Assembly: GCF_018619185.1 (NCBI RefSeq) | Contig: NZ_JAAXYC010000002.1 | Coordinates: 1-64,000, forward strand | DNA: 64,000 nt | Direction: 5' to 3' | Source of the DNA: Streptomyces sp. McG3 | GTDB taxonomy: Bacteria > Actinomycetota > Actinomycetes > Streptomycetales > Streptomycetaceae | Shown here: positions 25,204-36,391 of the stretch, piece after piece | Position numbering within the stretch: position 1 is the first letter of the stretch | Layout: every line of letters begins with the position of its first letter | Notes under the pieces: model-generated | The model's input: only the letters and a program-made list of their open reading frames with translations | The model's database searches: none | Told to the model about the DNA's origin: nothing | Program-made: the position numbers and the translations under genes

Positions 25204-27065
25204 TGACGGTCCAGCCTGCTGACGGGCTCTCTCCCACCGCCGCGTTCCCCGACCCCTCCCATGACCAGTGGCAGACCCTCGTAGAGGGCGTACTGCGCAA
25301 GTCGGGCAAGGAAGTCTCGGGCTCGGCCGCCGAGGAAGCGCTGTCCACCACACTGGAGGACGGGCTCATCACCCGCCCCCTCTACACCGCGCAAGACGAG
25401 ACGCCGGACACCGGCTTTCCCGGCTTCGCCCCGTTCACCCGGGGCAGCAGGGCCGAGGGGAACGCGGCAGGCGGCTGGGATGTGCGCCAACGCCATAACC
25501 TGACCGACCCCGTACGGCTCAACGAGGCCGTACTCGGCGATCTGGAGAACGGCGTCACCTCCCTCTGGCTCACCGTGGGCGGCCCGGTGGGCGTCCCCGT
25601 CGACGGGCTCGCCCGGGCGCTGGAAGGCGTGTACCTCGACCTCGCGCCCATCGCCCTCGACGCCCCCGCCGACCTGGACGCCGCGGCGACGGAGCTGCTG
25701 CGGCTTCACGGGGAACGCGGCGTCGCGAAGAGCGAGGCGCGCGGCACGCTGGGGGCCGACCCGCTCGGCCACGAGGCCCGGACGGGCGTCGGGGCGGACC
25801 TCACCGCCGCCGTGCGCTGGGCGCGGGTGTGCGACGCGGAGTACCCGGGAATCCGGGCCATCGCCGTGGACGCGCTCCCCTACCACGAGGCCGGCGGTTC
25901 GGCCGGCGAGGAGTTGGGGCTCTCCCTGGCCGCCGGCGTCGCTTATCTGCGGGCCCTGACCGGGGCCGGGATGAGCGTGGAAGCGGCCTGCGGGCAGCTG
26001 GAGTTCCGCTACGCGGCCACCGCCGACCAGTTCCTGACCATCGCCAAGCTGCGCGCGGCACGCCGGCTGTGGGCGCGGGTCGCCGAGGCCTCCGGAGCCC
26101 CCGCCGCCGGATCCCAGCGGCAGCACGCCGTCAGCTCGCCGGTGATGATGACGCGGCGCGACCCGTGGGTGAACATGCTGCGCACCACGCTGGCCACGCT
26201 GGGCGCGGGGGTGGGCGGCGCGGACTCCGTGACCGTGCTGCCGTTCGATCACGCGCTGGGCCTGCCCGACGCGTTCGCGCGGCGGATCTCCCGTAACACC
26301 TCGACGATCCTCATGGAGGAGTCGCACCTGGCACGGGTCATCGACCCGGCGGGCGGCTCCTGGTACGTGGAGCGTCTGACCGACGAACTCGCCTCGGCCG
26401 CCTGGTCGTTCTTCCAGGAGACCGAGCGGGCCGGCGGTCTGCCCGCCGCCCTGCGCTCCGGGATGGTCGCGGAGCGGCTCGCCGCCACCTGGACCGCACG
26501 CAGTGCGAAGCTGGCCCGTCGCAAGGAGCCCATCACCGGGGTGAGCGAGTTCCCGCAGCCGGGCGAGCGCCCCGTGGAGCGGGAGCCCGCGCCCGACGCG
26601 TACGCGGGTGCTCCGGGCGGGTTGCCCCGGGTCCGGCGGGACGAGGCGTTCGAGGCGCTGCGCGCCCGGTCGGACGCGCACCTCGCGGCGGCCGGGAGCC
26701 GCCCGAAGGTGTTCGTCGCCGCGCTGGGTCCGGCCGCCGCGCACACCGCGCGGGTCTCCTTCGCCGTCAACCTCTTCGGGGCGGGCGGCATCGAGGCGGT
26801 CCACGATCCGGTGTCGGTGGACGCGGACACCGCCGCCGGCGCGCTGACCGCCTCCGGGGCGACCATCGCCGTTCTGTGCTCGTCGGACGCGCTGTACGCC
26901 GAGCAGGCGGAGCAGGTGGCCGGTGCGCTGAAGTCGGCAGGAGCGGCGCGGGTGTTCCTCGCGGGACGCCCCGGCGAGTACGCCGATGTCGACTCCTATG
27001 TCTTCGCCGGCTGCGACGCGGTCGCCGTTCTCACCTCCGTACTCGACCGCATGGGAGTGGCGTGA
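25203..27065 (+). CDS. mutA: methylmalonyl-CoA mutase small (beta) subunit
   Basis: Non-catalytic subunit, 620 residues, of the heterodimeric B12-dependent methylmalonyl-CoA mutase that interconverts (R)-methylmalonyl-CoA and succinyl-CoA. It has the TIM-barrel of the mutase ([20 protein letters not shown] at the start, [60 protein letters not shown]) and a C-terminal flavodoxin-like domain that lacks the DxHxxG cobalamin motif, as expected for MutA. The stop codon shares one base with the start of mutB. The gene has no ribosome-binding site and may be leaderless. The enzyme links propionyl-CoA and branched-chain metabolism with polyketide extender supply. Confidence 0.95.
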   Translation: MTVQPADGLSPTAAFPDPSHDQWQTLVEGVLRKSGKEVSGSAAEEALSTTLEDGLITRPLYTAQDETPDTGFPGFAPFTRGSRAEGNAAGGWDVRQRHNLTDPVRLNEAVLGDLENGVTSLWLTVGGPVGVPVDGLARALEGVYLDLAPIALDAPADLDAAATELLRLHGERGVAKSEARGTLGADPLGHEARTGVGADLTAAVRWARVCDAEYPGIRAIAVDALPYHEAGGSAGEELGLSLAAGVAYLRALTGAGMSVEAACGQLEFRYAATADQFLTIAKLRAARRLWARVAEASGAPAAGSQRQHAVSSPVMMTRRDPWVNMLRTTLATLGAGVGGADSVTVLPFDHALGLPDAFARRISRNTSTILMEESHLARVIDPAGGSWYVERLTDELASAAWSFFQETERAGGLPAALRSGMVAERLAATWTARSAKLARRKEPITGVSEFPQPGERPVEREPAPDAYAGAPGGLPRVRRDEAFEALRARSDAHLAAAGSRPKVFVAALGPAAAHTARVSFAVNLFGAGGIEAVHDPVSVDADTAAGALTASGATIAVLCSSDALYAEQAEQVAGALKSAGAARVFLAGRPGEYADVDSYVFAGCDAVAVLTSVLDRMGVA

Positions 27066-29290
27066 TGCCGACATCGCCCACGGACCGGAAACCCTCCGTT
27101 CCCGACTTCTCCGACGTGCCGCTCACGGCGGCCGAGCCGCCCGCCGGTTCCGCCGAGGAGTGGCAGGCGGCCGTGACGAAGGCCGCCGACGGCTCCGATG
27201 CCCCGCTCTGGGAGACGCCCGAGGGGATCACGGTCAAGCCGCTCTACACCGGTGAGGACCTGGAGGGCCTGGACGCGCTGCACTCGTATCCGGGGATCGC
27301 CCCGTATCTGCGCGGGCCCTACCCGACGATGTACGTCAACCAGCCCTGGACGATCCGTCAGTACGCAGGTTTCTCCACGGCCGAGGAGTCCAACGCCTTC
27401 TACCGGCGCAACCTCGCGGCAGGTCAGAAAGGTCTGTCGGTCGCCTTCGACCTGCCGACCCACCGGGGTTACGACAGCGACCATCCCCGGGTGACCGGCG
27501 ACGTCGGCATGGCCGGGGTGGCGATCGACTCGATCTACGACATGCGCCAGTTGTTCGACGGCATTCCGCTGGACCGGATGTCGGTGTCGATGACGATGAA
27601 CGGCGCGGTGCTCCCCGTGCTGGCGCTGTACATCGTGGCCGCCGAGGAACAGGGCGTACCGCCCGAGAAGCTGGCCGGGACCATTCAGAACGACATTCTG
27701 AAGGAGTTCATGGTCCGCAACACCTATATCTATCCGCCGTCGCCGTCGATGCGGATCATCTCCGACATCTTCGCGTTCACCTCGAAGAAGATGCCGCGCT
27801 ACAACTCCATCTCGATCTCCGGCTATCACATCCAGGAGGCCGGGGCGACGGCCGACCTGGAACTCGCCTACACCCTGGCCGACGGGGTGGAGTATCTGCG
27901 CGCCGGACGTGAGGCCGGGCTGGACGTCGACGCGTTCGCGCCGCGGCTCTCGTTCTTCTGGGCGATCGGCATGAACTTCTTCATGGAGGTCGCGAAGCTG
28001 CGGGCGGCCCGGCTCCTGTGGGCGCGTCTGGTGCGGCAGTTCGACCCGAAGAACCCCAAGTCCCTCTCGCTGCGCACCCATTCGCAGACGTCCGGCTGGT
28101 CACTGACCGCGCAGGACGTGTTCAACAACGTGACGCGTACGTGCGTGGAGGCGATGGCCGCGACGCAGGGGCACACCCAGTCGCTGCACACCAACGCGCT
28201 GGACGAGGCGTTGGCGCTGCCCACCGACTTCTCCGCCCGCATCGCCCGTAACACGCAGCTCCTGCTCCAGCAGGAGTCCGGCACCTGCCGGGTCATCGAC
28301 CCGTGGGGCGGCAGCGCGTACGTGGAGAAGCTGACGCGGGACCTGGCGGACCGGGCCTGGCAGCACATCGAGGAGGTCGAGGCGGCCGGCGGCATGGCGA
28401 AGGCCATCGACGCGGGCATCCCCAAGCTCCGGGTGGAGGAGGCCGCCGCACGCACGCAGGCGCGGATCGACTCCGGGCGGCAGCCGGTGATCGGGGTGAA
28501 CAAGTACCGGGTGGAGACCGACGAGAAGATCGACGTCCTCAAGGTCGACAACTCCTCGGTGCGCACCCAGCAGATCGAGAAGCTGCGCCGGCTGCGCGAG
28601 GAGCGCGACGAGGTGGCGTGCCAGGAGGCGCTGCGCGCGCTGACGGCCGCCGCCGAGCGTGACCCGGGCCCGGGCCTGGAGGGCAACCTGCTGGCGCTGG
28701 CGGTCGACGCGGCGCGGGCGATGGCCACGGTCGGGGAGATCTCGGACGCGCTGGAGAAGGTGTACGGGCGGCACGCCGGGCAGATCCGTACGATCTCCGG
28801 TGTGTACCGCAAAGAGGCAGGAGAGTCCCCTTCGGTGGACCGCACCCGTGCACTGGTCGAGGCCTTCGAGGAGGCGGAGGGCCGCCGTCCGCGCATCCTC
28901 GTCGCCAAGATGGGGCAGGACGGGCACGACCGGGGCCAGAAGGTGATCGCCACGGCCTTCGCCGACCTGGGCTTCGACGTGGACGTCGGCCCGCTGTTCC
29001 AGACTCCCGGCGAGGTGGCGCGGCAGGCCGTCGAGGCCGACGTGCACATCGTGGGCGTCTCGTCGCTGGCGGCCGGACACCTCACGCTCGTGCCCGCGCT
29101 GCGTGAGGAACTGGCCGCCGAGGGGCGCGAGGACATCATGATCGTGGTGGGCGGGGTGATTCCGCCGCAGGACATCGAGGCGCTGCACGAGGCGGGCGCC
29201 GCCTCGGTCTTCCCGCCGGGGACGGTGATCCCGGACGCGGCCCACGACCTGGTGACGCGGCTCGGCGCCGCGCTCGGACACGAGCTGTGA
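27065..29290 (+). CDS. mutB: methylmalonyl-CoA mutase large (alpha) subunit
   Basis: Catalytic subunit, 741 residues, binding adenosylcobalamin and substrate. TIM-barrel marks are [76 protein letters not shown] and [20 protein letters not shown]. The C-terminal cobalamin-binding domain carries [20 protein letters not shown], with the base-off/His-on DGHDRG (DxHxxG) motif supplying the lower axial histidine, then SSLAAGHL and VGGVIPPQD. An ATG at 27065 and a GTG at 27062 both overlap the mutA stop; I list the ATG. Translation is coupled to mutA. The B12 requirement links this operon to the corrinoid uptake genes at 37655-47177. Confidence 0.97.
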   Translation: MPTSPTDRKPSVPDFSDVPLTAAEPPAGSAEEWQAAVTKAADGSDAPLWETPEGITVKPLYTGEDLEGLDALHSYPGIAPYLRGPYPTMYVNQPWTIRQYAGFSTAEESNAFYRRNLAAGQKGLSVAFDLPTHRGYDSDHPRVTGDVGMAGVAIDSIYDMRQLFDGIPLDRMSVSMTMNGAVLPVLALYIVAAEEQGVPPEKLAGTIQNDILKEFMVRNTYIYPPSPSMRIISDIFAFTSKKMPRYNSISISGYHIQEAGATADLELAYTLADGVEYLRAGREAGLDVDAFAPRLSFFWAIGMNFFMEVAKLRAARLLWARLVRQFDPKNPKSLSLRTHSQTSGWSLTAQDVFNNVTRTCVEAMAATQGHTQSLHTNALDEALALPTDFSARIARNTQLLLQQESGTCRVIDPWGGSAYVEKLTRDLADRAWQHIEEVEAAGGMAKAIDAGIPKLRVEEAAARTQARIDSGRQPVIGVNKYRVETDEKIDVLKVDNSSVRTQQIEKLRRLREERDEVACQEALRALTAAAERDPGPGLEGNLLALAVDAARAMATVGEISDALEKVYGRHAGQIRTISGVYRKEAGESPSVDRTRALVEAFEEAEGRRPRILVAKMGQDGHDRGQKVIATAFADLGFDVDVGPLFQTPGEVARQAVEADVHIVGVSSLAAGHLTLVPALREELAAEGREDIMIVVGGVIPPQDIEALHEAGAASVFPPGTVIPDAAHDLVTRLGAALGHEL

Positions 29291-29302
29291 GCCGCTGACC
29301 GG

Positions 29303-30340
29303 ATGGCTGCGAAGATCGACATCGACGGTTATGTGCAGGGAGTGCTCGACGGGAAGCGGGCGTTCGTGGCGCGCGCGATCACGCTCGTCGAGTCGACGCG
29401 GGCCGAACACCGGGTGCTGGCGCAGCAGTTGCTGAGCCGGCTGCTGCCGCACGCGGGGGCGGCCCGGCGGATCGGGATCAGCGGGGTGCCGGGCGTGGGC
29501 AAGTCCACGTTCATCGACGCGCTCGGCACGATGCTCACGGGGCTCGGGCACCGGGTGGCGGTGCTGGCGGTCGACCCGTCCTCCAGCCGTACGGGCGGCT
29601 CCATCCTGGGCGACAAGACCCGGATGGAACGCCTCGCGGTGGACCCGGCCGCCTTCGTCCGCCCCTCCCCCACGGCGGGCACGCTGGGCGGGGTGGCGAA
29701 GGCGACCCGGGAGTCGATCGTGGTGATGGAGGCCGCGGGTTACGACGTGGTGCTGGTGGAGACGGTGGGCGTCGGGCAGTCGGAGACGGCGGTGGCCAAC
29801 ATGGTCGACACCTTCCTGCTGCTGACGCTGGCCCGTACCGGCGACCAGTTGCAGGGCATCAAGAAGGGCGTCCTGGAGCTGGCGGACGCCATCGCGGTCA
29901 ACAAGGCCGACGGCCCGCACGAGCGTGACGCCCGCTCGGCCGCGCGCGAACTGGCGGGCGCGCTGAGGCTGATGCATCCCGCGGACGCGGCCTGGACCCC
30001 CCCGGTGCTCACGTGCAGCGCGCGCGAGTCGAGCGGTCTCGACACCCTGTGGGAGCGACTGGAGCAGCACCGGACGCTCCTGGAGTCGACCGGCCGGCTG
30101 GCGGCCAAGCGCCGCGACCAGCAGGTGGACTGGACGTGGACGATGGTCCGCGACGAGTTGCTGGACAGTCTGCACAGCCACCCGGCGGTGCGGAAGCTCG
30201 CACCGGAGCTCGAACAGCGGGTACGGGAGGGCACGTTGACGGCGACGCTGGCCGCCGAGGAGATCCTCGGGGTGTTCCGCGGGGGCGAGTTCCGTGAGGG
30301 CGTGGCGCGTCGCGAGGGTGGCTCGGAAGAGTCCGGCTGA
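29303..30340 (+). CDS. meaB: methylmalonyl-CoA mutase-associated GTPase MeaB
   Basis: G3E-family GTPase of 345 residues that chaperones cofactor loading of the mutase and protects it from inactivation. P-loop GISGVPGVGKSTFID, switch/Walker B region VLLVETVGVGQSETAV (split as VVLVETVGVGQSE), and the base-recognition motif AVNKADGP are visible. SPTAGTLGGVAKATRESIVV precedes the switch. A C-terminal helical dimerisation arm (VDWTWTMVRDELLDSLHSH) follows. It starts 12 bases after mutB and ends the operon before a 17-bp hairpin. Confidence 0.95.
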   Translation: MAAKIDIDGYVQGVLDGKRAFVARAITLVESTRAEHRVLAQQLLSRLLPHAGAARRIGISGVPGVGKSTFIDALGTMLTGLGHRVAVLAVDPSSSRTGGSILGDKTRMERLAVDPAAFVRPSPTAGTLGGVAKATRESIVVMEAAGYDVVLVETVGVGQSETAVANMVDTFLLLTLARTGDQLQGIKKGVLELADAIAVNKADGPHERDARSAARELAGALRLMHPADAAWTPPVLTCSARESSGLDTLWERLEQHRTLLESTGRLAAKRRDQQVDWTWTMVRDELLDSLHSHPAVRKLAPELEQRVREGTLTATLAAEEILGVFRGGEFREGVARREGGSEESG

Positions 30341-30356
30341 CGGCGTCACCGTCGCC

Positions 30357-30394
30357 CGCCGAGGCCCCCTGGCATCCGCCAGGGGGCCTCGGCG
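30357..30394 (+). terminator. 17-bp hairpin terminator of the mutA-mutB-meaB operon
   Basis: A perfect 17-bp stem (core GCCGAGGCCCCCTGGC and complement) closed by an ATCC tetraloop lies 17 bases after the meaB stop and is followed by CTTT. Confidence 0.9.
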
Positions 30395-30476
30395 CTTTCG
30401 GAGACCGGCGGGCAAAGGGGCCCCGGCGGGCAGGGCACGGCGGCCCAGGGCCCCTCCGACAGTCCGGCCGGGCCAC

Positions 30477-31136
30477 CTACTCGTACCGGTACTTCAGCGA
30501 CTCCGCCTCGTTCCGCTCGATGTCGGCGATCGTCAGCCGCGGCATCCGCAGCTGGGCCAGCGTCACCTCGGCCGAGGTGGGCTGGGCGTCCGCCGGCAGC
30601 CACTGTTCCGGCTTCCAGGCCCCGCTGCGCATCAGCGACTTGGGGCAGTGCGGGTAGACCTCCTCGATGCCCACCACCAGCGCGCTGACCGGCGGTTTCC
30701 CCACGGCGGTCAGCTGGGACAGGAGCTCCGGGCGGGTGGAGACGCAGGCCCGGCCGTTCACCCTCAGCGTCGTCGTCCGCCCCGGGACGAGGAACAGCAG
30801 TCCGGCCCGACCGGTGGCGATGACGTTCTGCAGGGTGTCCAGGCGCTTGTTGCCGGTCGCGTCCGGAATCGCCACCGTCCGGGAGTCCAGGACGCTGACG
30901 AACCCGGTGGGGCCGCCGCGCGGGGAGACGTCGCAGTTGCCCTCGGCATCCGCGCTGGAGATCAGGACCAGTGACGAGCAGCTGATCAACCGCCGCGTCT
31001 GATCGGTGAGTTCGGTCATCTGCTTGCGGATGGCCGCGTCGCCGGGAAGCGCGTATGCACGGCGCAACGCCTCCTGGTCCGAAACCGCGTCGGAGCGGAG
31101 CGAGTCGAAGGCGCTGCCGGCCAGTGATGTCGTCAT
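30477..31136 (-). CDS. PPOX-class FMN-dependent flavoprotein (MSMEG_1061-like)
   Basis: A 219-residue split-barrel protein related to pyridoxamine 5'-phosphate oxidase. The family block is LISCSSLVLISSADAEGNCD followed by VSPRGGPTGFVSVLDSRTVA, DATGNKRLDTLQNVIATGRA, GLLFLVPGRTTTLRVNGRA and CVSTRPELL; Arg, Lys and Ser in NKR and the VSPRGG region contact FMN in relatives. It ends with YPHCPKSLMRSGAWKPEQW, typical of the uncharacterised subfamily. It could reduce or bind a flavin-dependent substrate such as F420-related compounds or heme; none is established. It is divergent from the MarR gene at 31227 across 90 bases, which suggests regulation by it. Confidence 0.8.
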   Translation of the reverse strand: MTTSLAGSAFDSLRSDAVSDQEALRRAYALPGDAAIRKQMTELTDQTRRLISCSSLVLISSADAEGNCDVSPRGGPTGFVSVLDSRTVAIPDATGNKRLDTLQNVIATGRAGLLFLVPGRTTTLRVNGRACVSTRPELLSQLTAVGKPPVSALVVGIEEVYPHCPKSLMRSGAWKPEQWLPADAQPTSAEVTLAQLRMPRLTIADIERNEAESLKYRYE

Positions 31137-31200
31137 GCGCACGACCCTAACGACCCGGCCCACGGCCGCTCCCGGCCGGTGGACAGAAGGGCACGAACAT

Positions 31201-31232
31201 TGTCGCAGCGCTGTTATATTAGCACTGTGACA
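31201..31232 (+). promoter_or_regulatory. dyad operator over the -10 and start codon of the marR-MFS operon
   Basis: TGTCGCAG (31201-31208) and CTGTGACA (31225-31232) form an inverted repeat with 7 of 8 matches, with an inner GCT/AGC pair. Between them lies TATATT (31215-31220), a good -10, ending six bases before the GTG at 31227. A bound MarR dimer would cover both promoter and start. Confidence 0.6.
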
Positions 31233-31715
31233 CATTCCGATCCCACAGCGCGCCCCGACCCCTGGCACTCCCTCCACGAACTTCTGGCAGCCATGGACGC
31301 CGAGATCGAGCAGGTCTACATCGAGCGGGGCATCGAGGGCGTACGGCCCCGATTCGCCTATCCGTTGATCCGGCTGGCGCACACCGGACCGCTGACCATC
31401 CGCGGGCTCGCGAAGTCCCTGGGGCGCTCACATTCCGCGATCAGCCAGACCGTCGCCGCCATGCGCAAGGCGGGGCTCGTCACCTCCGAGCCCGGGCCCG
31501 ACGCCCGCACCCGCCGCATCGACCTCACCGACCACGCCCGGTCGCTGGTGCCGTTCCTGGAGGCGGAGTGGCGCGCCACCCACAGCACGGTCGCCGAGCT
31601 GGACAGCGAGGTCCCGTACGCGATGACCGCCGTCGTCGAGGAGGTGCGGCAGGCCCTGGAGCGGAGGTCGATGCGGCAGCGGATCCTCGACCATCTGACC
31701 GAGCCACCGCGATGA
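31227..31715 (+). CDS. MarR family transcriptional regulator
   Basis: A 162-residue MarR-type winged-helix regulator starting with GTG (VTHSDPTARPDPW). The DNA-binding domain is GPLTIRGLAKSLGRSHSAIS, the recognition helix SHSAISQTVAAMRKAG, and the wing LVTSEPGPDARTRRIDLT. The first and last helices (SLHELLAAMDAEIEQVYIE, VEEVRQALERRSMRQRILDH) are dimerisation helices. No Shine-Dalgarno sequence is present; the transcript is probably leaderless. It is coupled by an ATGA overlap to an MFS exporter, the classical arrangement of a ligand-responsive repressor with its efflux pump. Confidence 0.88.
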   Translation: MTHSDPTARPDPWHSLHELLAAMDAEIEQVYIERGIEGVRPRFAYPLIRLAHTGPLTIRGLAKSLGRSHSAISQTVAAMRKAGLVTSEPGPDARTRRIDLTDHARSLVPFLEAEWRATHSTVAELDSEVPYAMTAVVEEVRQALERRSMRQRILDHLTEPPR

Positions 31716-33007
31716 AGCGGCGTGCCGGCGGCCCGTTCCTCGACACCCGCCCGCTCCGGGGCAATCAGCCGTTCCGCGATCTGTGGATCGGCACCTCCGT
31801 TTCCCAACTCGGCGGCCAGGCAGCCAATGTGGCGGTGCTGGCCCAGGTCTGGGAGTTGACGGGCAGCCCGGTGGGCACGGGTGCCATCGGGCTCGCCACC
31901 GGTCTGCCGATGGTGCTGTTCGGCCTGCTCGGCGGGTCCCTGGCCGACGCCTACGACCGCCGTACGGTGGTACGGGCCAGCACCGCGGGGCAGGTACTGG
32001 CCGCCGCGGGGATGTGTGCCCAGGCCCTGGCGGACAACCGCAGCGTGCTGCTGCTGCTCGCCCTGGTCGCCCTGGGAACGAGTTGCGGCGCTCTCGGCGC
32101 ACCCGCGCGGCGCACCCTCCCGGTCCGGCTCCTGCCGGGCGACCAGGTGGCGGCCGGGCTCGCGTTGACCAACGTCTCCTTCCAGGCGGCGATGCTGGCC
32201 GGTCCCGCGCTGGCGGGGCTGATCATCGCCGGCTGGGGCTTCGCCGCCGCGTACGCGGCCCAGGCCGTGGCCGTGGCGATCGCACTGCTCGCGGTGGTCC
32301 GCCTGCCCGCCATGCGCCCCGAAGGCACCGGCGCGGCAGGCGGCGGACCCCGGACGGAGCGCGGCGGTCTGCTGATCGTGCTGCGCCGCCCGACGCTGTG
32401 GGGCTCGATGGCCACCGACCTGTCCGCGACGCTGCTGGCCATGCCCATCGCGCTCTTCCCCCTGGTCAACGAGAACCGCTTCGGCGGAGACCCGCGGACC
32501 CTCGGCCTGTTCCTCTCCGCCGTCGCGGTCGGAGGGATCACGGCCGGCCTGCTCTCCGGCACGGTGACGCGCCGGCGCCGCGCCGGTCTCGTGCAGCTCT
32601 ACGCGGCAGGGACCTGGGGCCTGGCGCTTGCCTGCTTCGGCCTGGCGGGGCCTTTGTGGCTGGCGCTCGGCTGTCTGGCGGTGGCGGGCGCCGCCGACAC
32701 CGTTTCCGTCGTCACCCGCAGTGCGCTGATCCAGTGGGAGACCCCGGACGCCTTTCGGGGGCGGGTCTCCTCGGTGGAGCATGTCATCGGCGTCGCGGGC
32801 CCCGAACTCGGCAACGTGCGCGGCGGCCTGGTGGCGTCGGCCACCTCCGCCTCCTTCTCGCTGGTCTCCGGAGGGCTGTCCGCCGTCCTGGCGATCGCCG
32901 CCGTGTACGCGACCAACGCGCCCCTGCGCGCCTACCGCACGCCGACCGCCCCCGAGAAGCCGTCCGCCCCCAAGCCCCTCGCCCCGGCACAAGCGGCGCC
33001 CGACTAG
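31712..33007 (+). CDS. MFS transporter of the EntS/MFS_3 type
   Basis: A 431-residue 12-helix major facilitator of the MFS_3 (enterobactin exporter-like) group. It opens GNQPFRDLWIGTSVSQLGGQ, then LPMVLFGLLGGSLADAYDRR, in which the cytoplasmic motif A (G-x-L-A-D-x-x-D-R-R) is clear, and NVSFQAAMLAGPALAGLIIA. ALIQWETPDAFRGRVSSVEH in the second half is typical of the subgroup. It starts within the stop codon of the MarR gene. Substrate unknown; export of a small molecule sensed by the MarR protein is likely. Confidence 0.88.
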   Translation: MKRRAGGPFLDTRPLRGNQPFRDLWIGTSVSQLGGQAANVAVLAQVWELTGSPVGTGAIGLATGLPMVLFGLLGGSLADAYDRRTVVRASTAGQVLAAAGMCAQALADNRSVLLLLALVALGTSCGALGAPARRTLPVRLLPGDQVAAGLALTNVSFQAAMLAGPALAGLIIAGWGFAAAYAAQAVAVAIALLAVVRLPAMRPEGTGAAGGGPRTERGGLLIVLRRPTLWGSMATDLSATLLAMPIALFPLVNENRFGGDPRTLGLFLSAVAVGGITAGLLSGTVTRRRRAGLVQLYAAGTWGLALACFGLAGPLWLALGCLAVAGAADTVSVVTRSALIQWETPDAFRGRVSSVEHVIGVAGPELGNVRGGLVASATSASFSLVSGGLSAVLAIAAVYATNAPLRAYRTPTAPEKPSAPKPLAPAQAAPD

Positions 33008-33350
33008 GCCGGTTCCGACGCCGACCGCCGGCACGCGGACGGTCGGTACGGCGGGCGCCCCGTCGGACGGTTGTTCCGACCGATGTACCGACGAATTTCC
33101 CTCGCACCCCCGGCTCGCGGTGGTACAGTGCGATGAGCACATGTGCATGCCCCTTCTCATCGGGCACCGGTGCTCATTCCTCTCCACCGCTGTCGCGCCC
33201 GTCCTTTCCGACCGGCGATCCAGCTCCTTCCCAGCGTTTTCGCTGTCTCTCCGGCCCAGGGCCTTCCGTGCCCTCGGTGCGTGGCGTGATTCTCGCCGCC
33301 CCTCCGTTCGCCGGTCCCCTCATTCGCCTGTCCGCGAAAGGACCCCTCCC
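33008..33350. promoter_or_regulatory. 343-base leader/promoter region of the rho paralogue with inverted repeats
   Basis: No gene is seen. A TACAGT hexamer at 33124-33129 could be a -10. Immediately after it lies ATGAGCAC (33133-33140) with its exact complement GTGCTCAT at 33170-33177, and a 10-bp palindrome GCACATGTGC (33137-33146) overlaps the first arm. The remaining 170 bases before the ATG are pyrimidine-rich on the coding strand (C-rich, G-poor runs such as TTCCCAGCGTTTTCGCTGTC), the sort of sequence Rho itself can load on. Confidence 0.4.
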
Positions 33351-34490
33351 ATGACCACCACACTCGAACGCCCCGCGACCGGGAAGCAGCGCCCCGTCCG
33401 GGTCGCCGGCCTCCTCGACACCGCCGACGACGGCCACGGCATGCTCCGTGTCCACGGCGGCCACCCCTCCCCCGACGACATCCAGGTGTCGGCCGCCCTG
33501 GTCCGCCGCCTCGGGCTGCGCAAGGGCGACGCGGTCGAGGGCGGCTGCGACCGGCCGCGCGTCCTGTCCTCGGTCGACCGTGTGAACGGACTCGCCGCGG
33601 AGGAGCTGCGGGGCCGTGCCCGCTTCCGCGACCTGACGCCCGTCCACCCCCGCGAGCGGCTGCGCCTGGAGACGCCGCACGGCGGACCCGCACCGCGCAT
33701 CGTCGATCTGGTCTCCCCCGTCGGGAAGGGCCAGCGCGGTCTCATCGTCGCACCGCCCCGTACGGGCAAGACCGTGCTGTTGCAGCAGATGGCCGCCGCG
33801 GTCGCCACCAACCACCCCGAGGCGCACCTGATGGTGGTGCTGCTCGACGAACGACCCGAGGAGGTCACGGACATGCGCCGCTCCGTACGCGGCGAGGTGT
33901 ACGCGTCGACCTTCGACCGGCCCGCGCGGGAGCACATCGCCCTGGCCGAACTCGCCGTCGAGCGAGGCCGGCGCCTCGTCGAGCAGGGCCGGGACGTGGT
34001 GATCCTGCTGGATTCCCTCACCCGGCTGTGCCGGGCCCACAACAACGCGGCCCGCGCGGGCGGCCGGACCCTCAGCGGTGGCGTCGACGCGGCGGCCTTG
34101 TCCGGCCCCAAGAAGCTTTTCGGCGCGGCCCGTTGTGCCGAGGAGGGCGGTTCGCTGACCATCCTGGCGACGGCCCTCGTGGAAACGGGTTCGCGGGCCG
34201 ACGACTTCTTCTTCGAGGAGCTGAAGAGCACCGGCAACATGGAGCTGCGCCTGGACCGCTCCGCCGCCCAGGCACGGGTCTTCCCGGCCGTCGACATCGC
34301 CCGATCCGGCACCCGCCGTGAGGAACTCCTCTTCGGCCAGGTTGAGTTGATGGCCGTGAGGGCCCTGCGCCGCGCCCTGAGCACGCGGGACGGCCAGGGC
34401 GCCCTTCAGGTACTGCTCGACAGGGTCCGGCGCACCCCGGACAACGCGGCCTTCCTGCGGCAGGTGCAGCCGACGGTGCCGGGCGCCTGA
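33351..34490 (+). CDS. short paralogue of transcription termination factor Rho
   Basis: Hexameric RNA-dependent ATPase of the Rho family, 379 residues. The RNA-binding cold-shock-like domain is visible (VAGLLDTADDGHGMLRVHGG, then LRKGDAVEGGCDRPR), then the ATPase core with Walker A IVAPPRTGKTVLLQQM, Walker B VVLLDERPEEVTDMRR and VVILLDSLTRLCRAHN, the secondary-channel/Q-loop region TLSGGVDAAALSGPKKLFGA, and the arginine finger region GNMELRLDRSAA. Main streptomycete Rho proteins carry a long Arg/Asp/Gly-rich N-terminal extension and are much longer; here only about 15 residues precede the RNA-binding domain. It is therefore probably a second rho, not the housekeeping one. Monocistronic. Confidence 0.88.
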   Translation: MTTTLERPATGKQRPVRVAGLLDTADDGHGMLRVHGGHPSPDDIQVSAALVRRLGLRKGDAVEGGCDRPRVLSSVDRVNGLAAEELRGRARFRDLTPVHPRERLRLETPHGGPAPRIVDLVSPVGKGQRGLIVAPPRTGKTVLLQQMAAAVATNHPEAHLMVVLLDERPEEVTDMRRSVRGEVYASTFDRPAREHIALAELAVERGRRLVEQGRDVVILLDSLTRLCRAHNNAARAGGRTLSGGVDAAALSGPKKLFGAARCAEEGGSLTILATALVETGSRADDFFFEELKSTGNMELRLDRSAAQARVFPAVDIARSGTRREELLFGQVELMAVRALRRALSTRDGQGALQVLLDRVRRTPDNAAFLRQVQPTVPGA

Positions 34491-34531
34491 GCGCCGGCAC
34501 CGGTCGGGGTGGCGGATGGCGACGACAGGAA

Positions 34532-36175
<1,644 letters not shown>

Positions 36176-36339
36176 CGGGGCTCCTCGTACGTCTTCGTCG
36201 TCGGCCGGCCCGCGGGGGGACGGGCCCGGCGCACCGGGGAAACGATCACCCCGGTCCGTACCCGATTCTGCTCTCCCGGCCGCCCCGGCGCGCGACCGGT
36301 TCACGCCTTCCTCGTGTCGCTCCCCGGCCGGAGCGGCGC

Positions 36340-36372
36340 CGCGCCCCCGGTCCGGAGCGGACCGGGGGCGCG
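36340..36372 (-). terminator. 15-bp hairpin terminator after the chitinase gene
   Basis: CGCGCCCCCGGTCCG and its exact complement flank a three-base loop, starting 19 bases after the chitinase stop codon. The rest of the 216-base gap to pgm is unremarkable. Confidence 0.8.
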
Positions 36373-36391
36373 GACACGTACGGGCGGGGGC

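Noticed and set aside
28100-30415. A long minus-strand frame opposite mutB and meaB
   Set aside because: Antisense to two highly conserved genes and rich in Arg, Gly, His and Gln; no ribosome-binding site.
33351-34490. Reading the short Rho as a truncated pseudogene
   Set aside because: All ATPase motifs, the RNA-binding domain and normal codon bias are intact, and the start has plausible context; it looks like a functional short paralogue.
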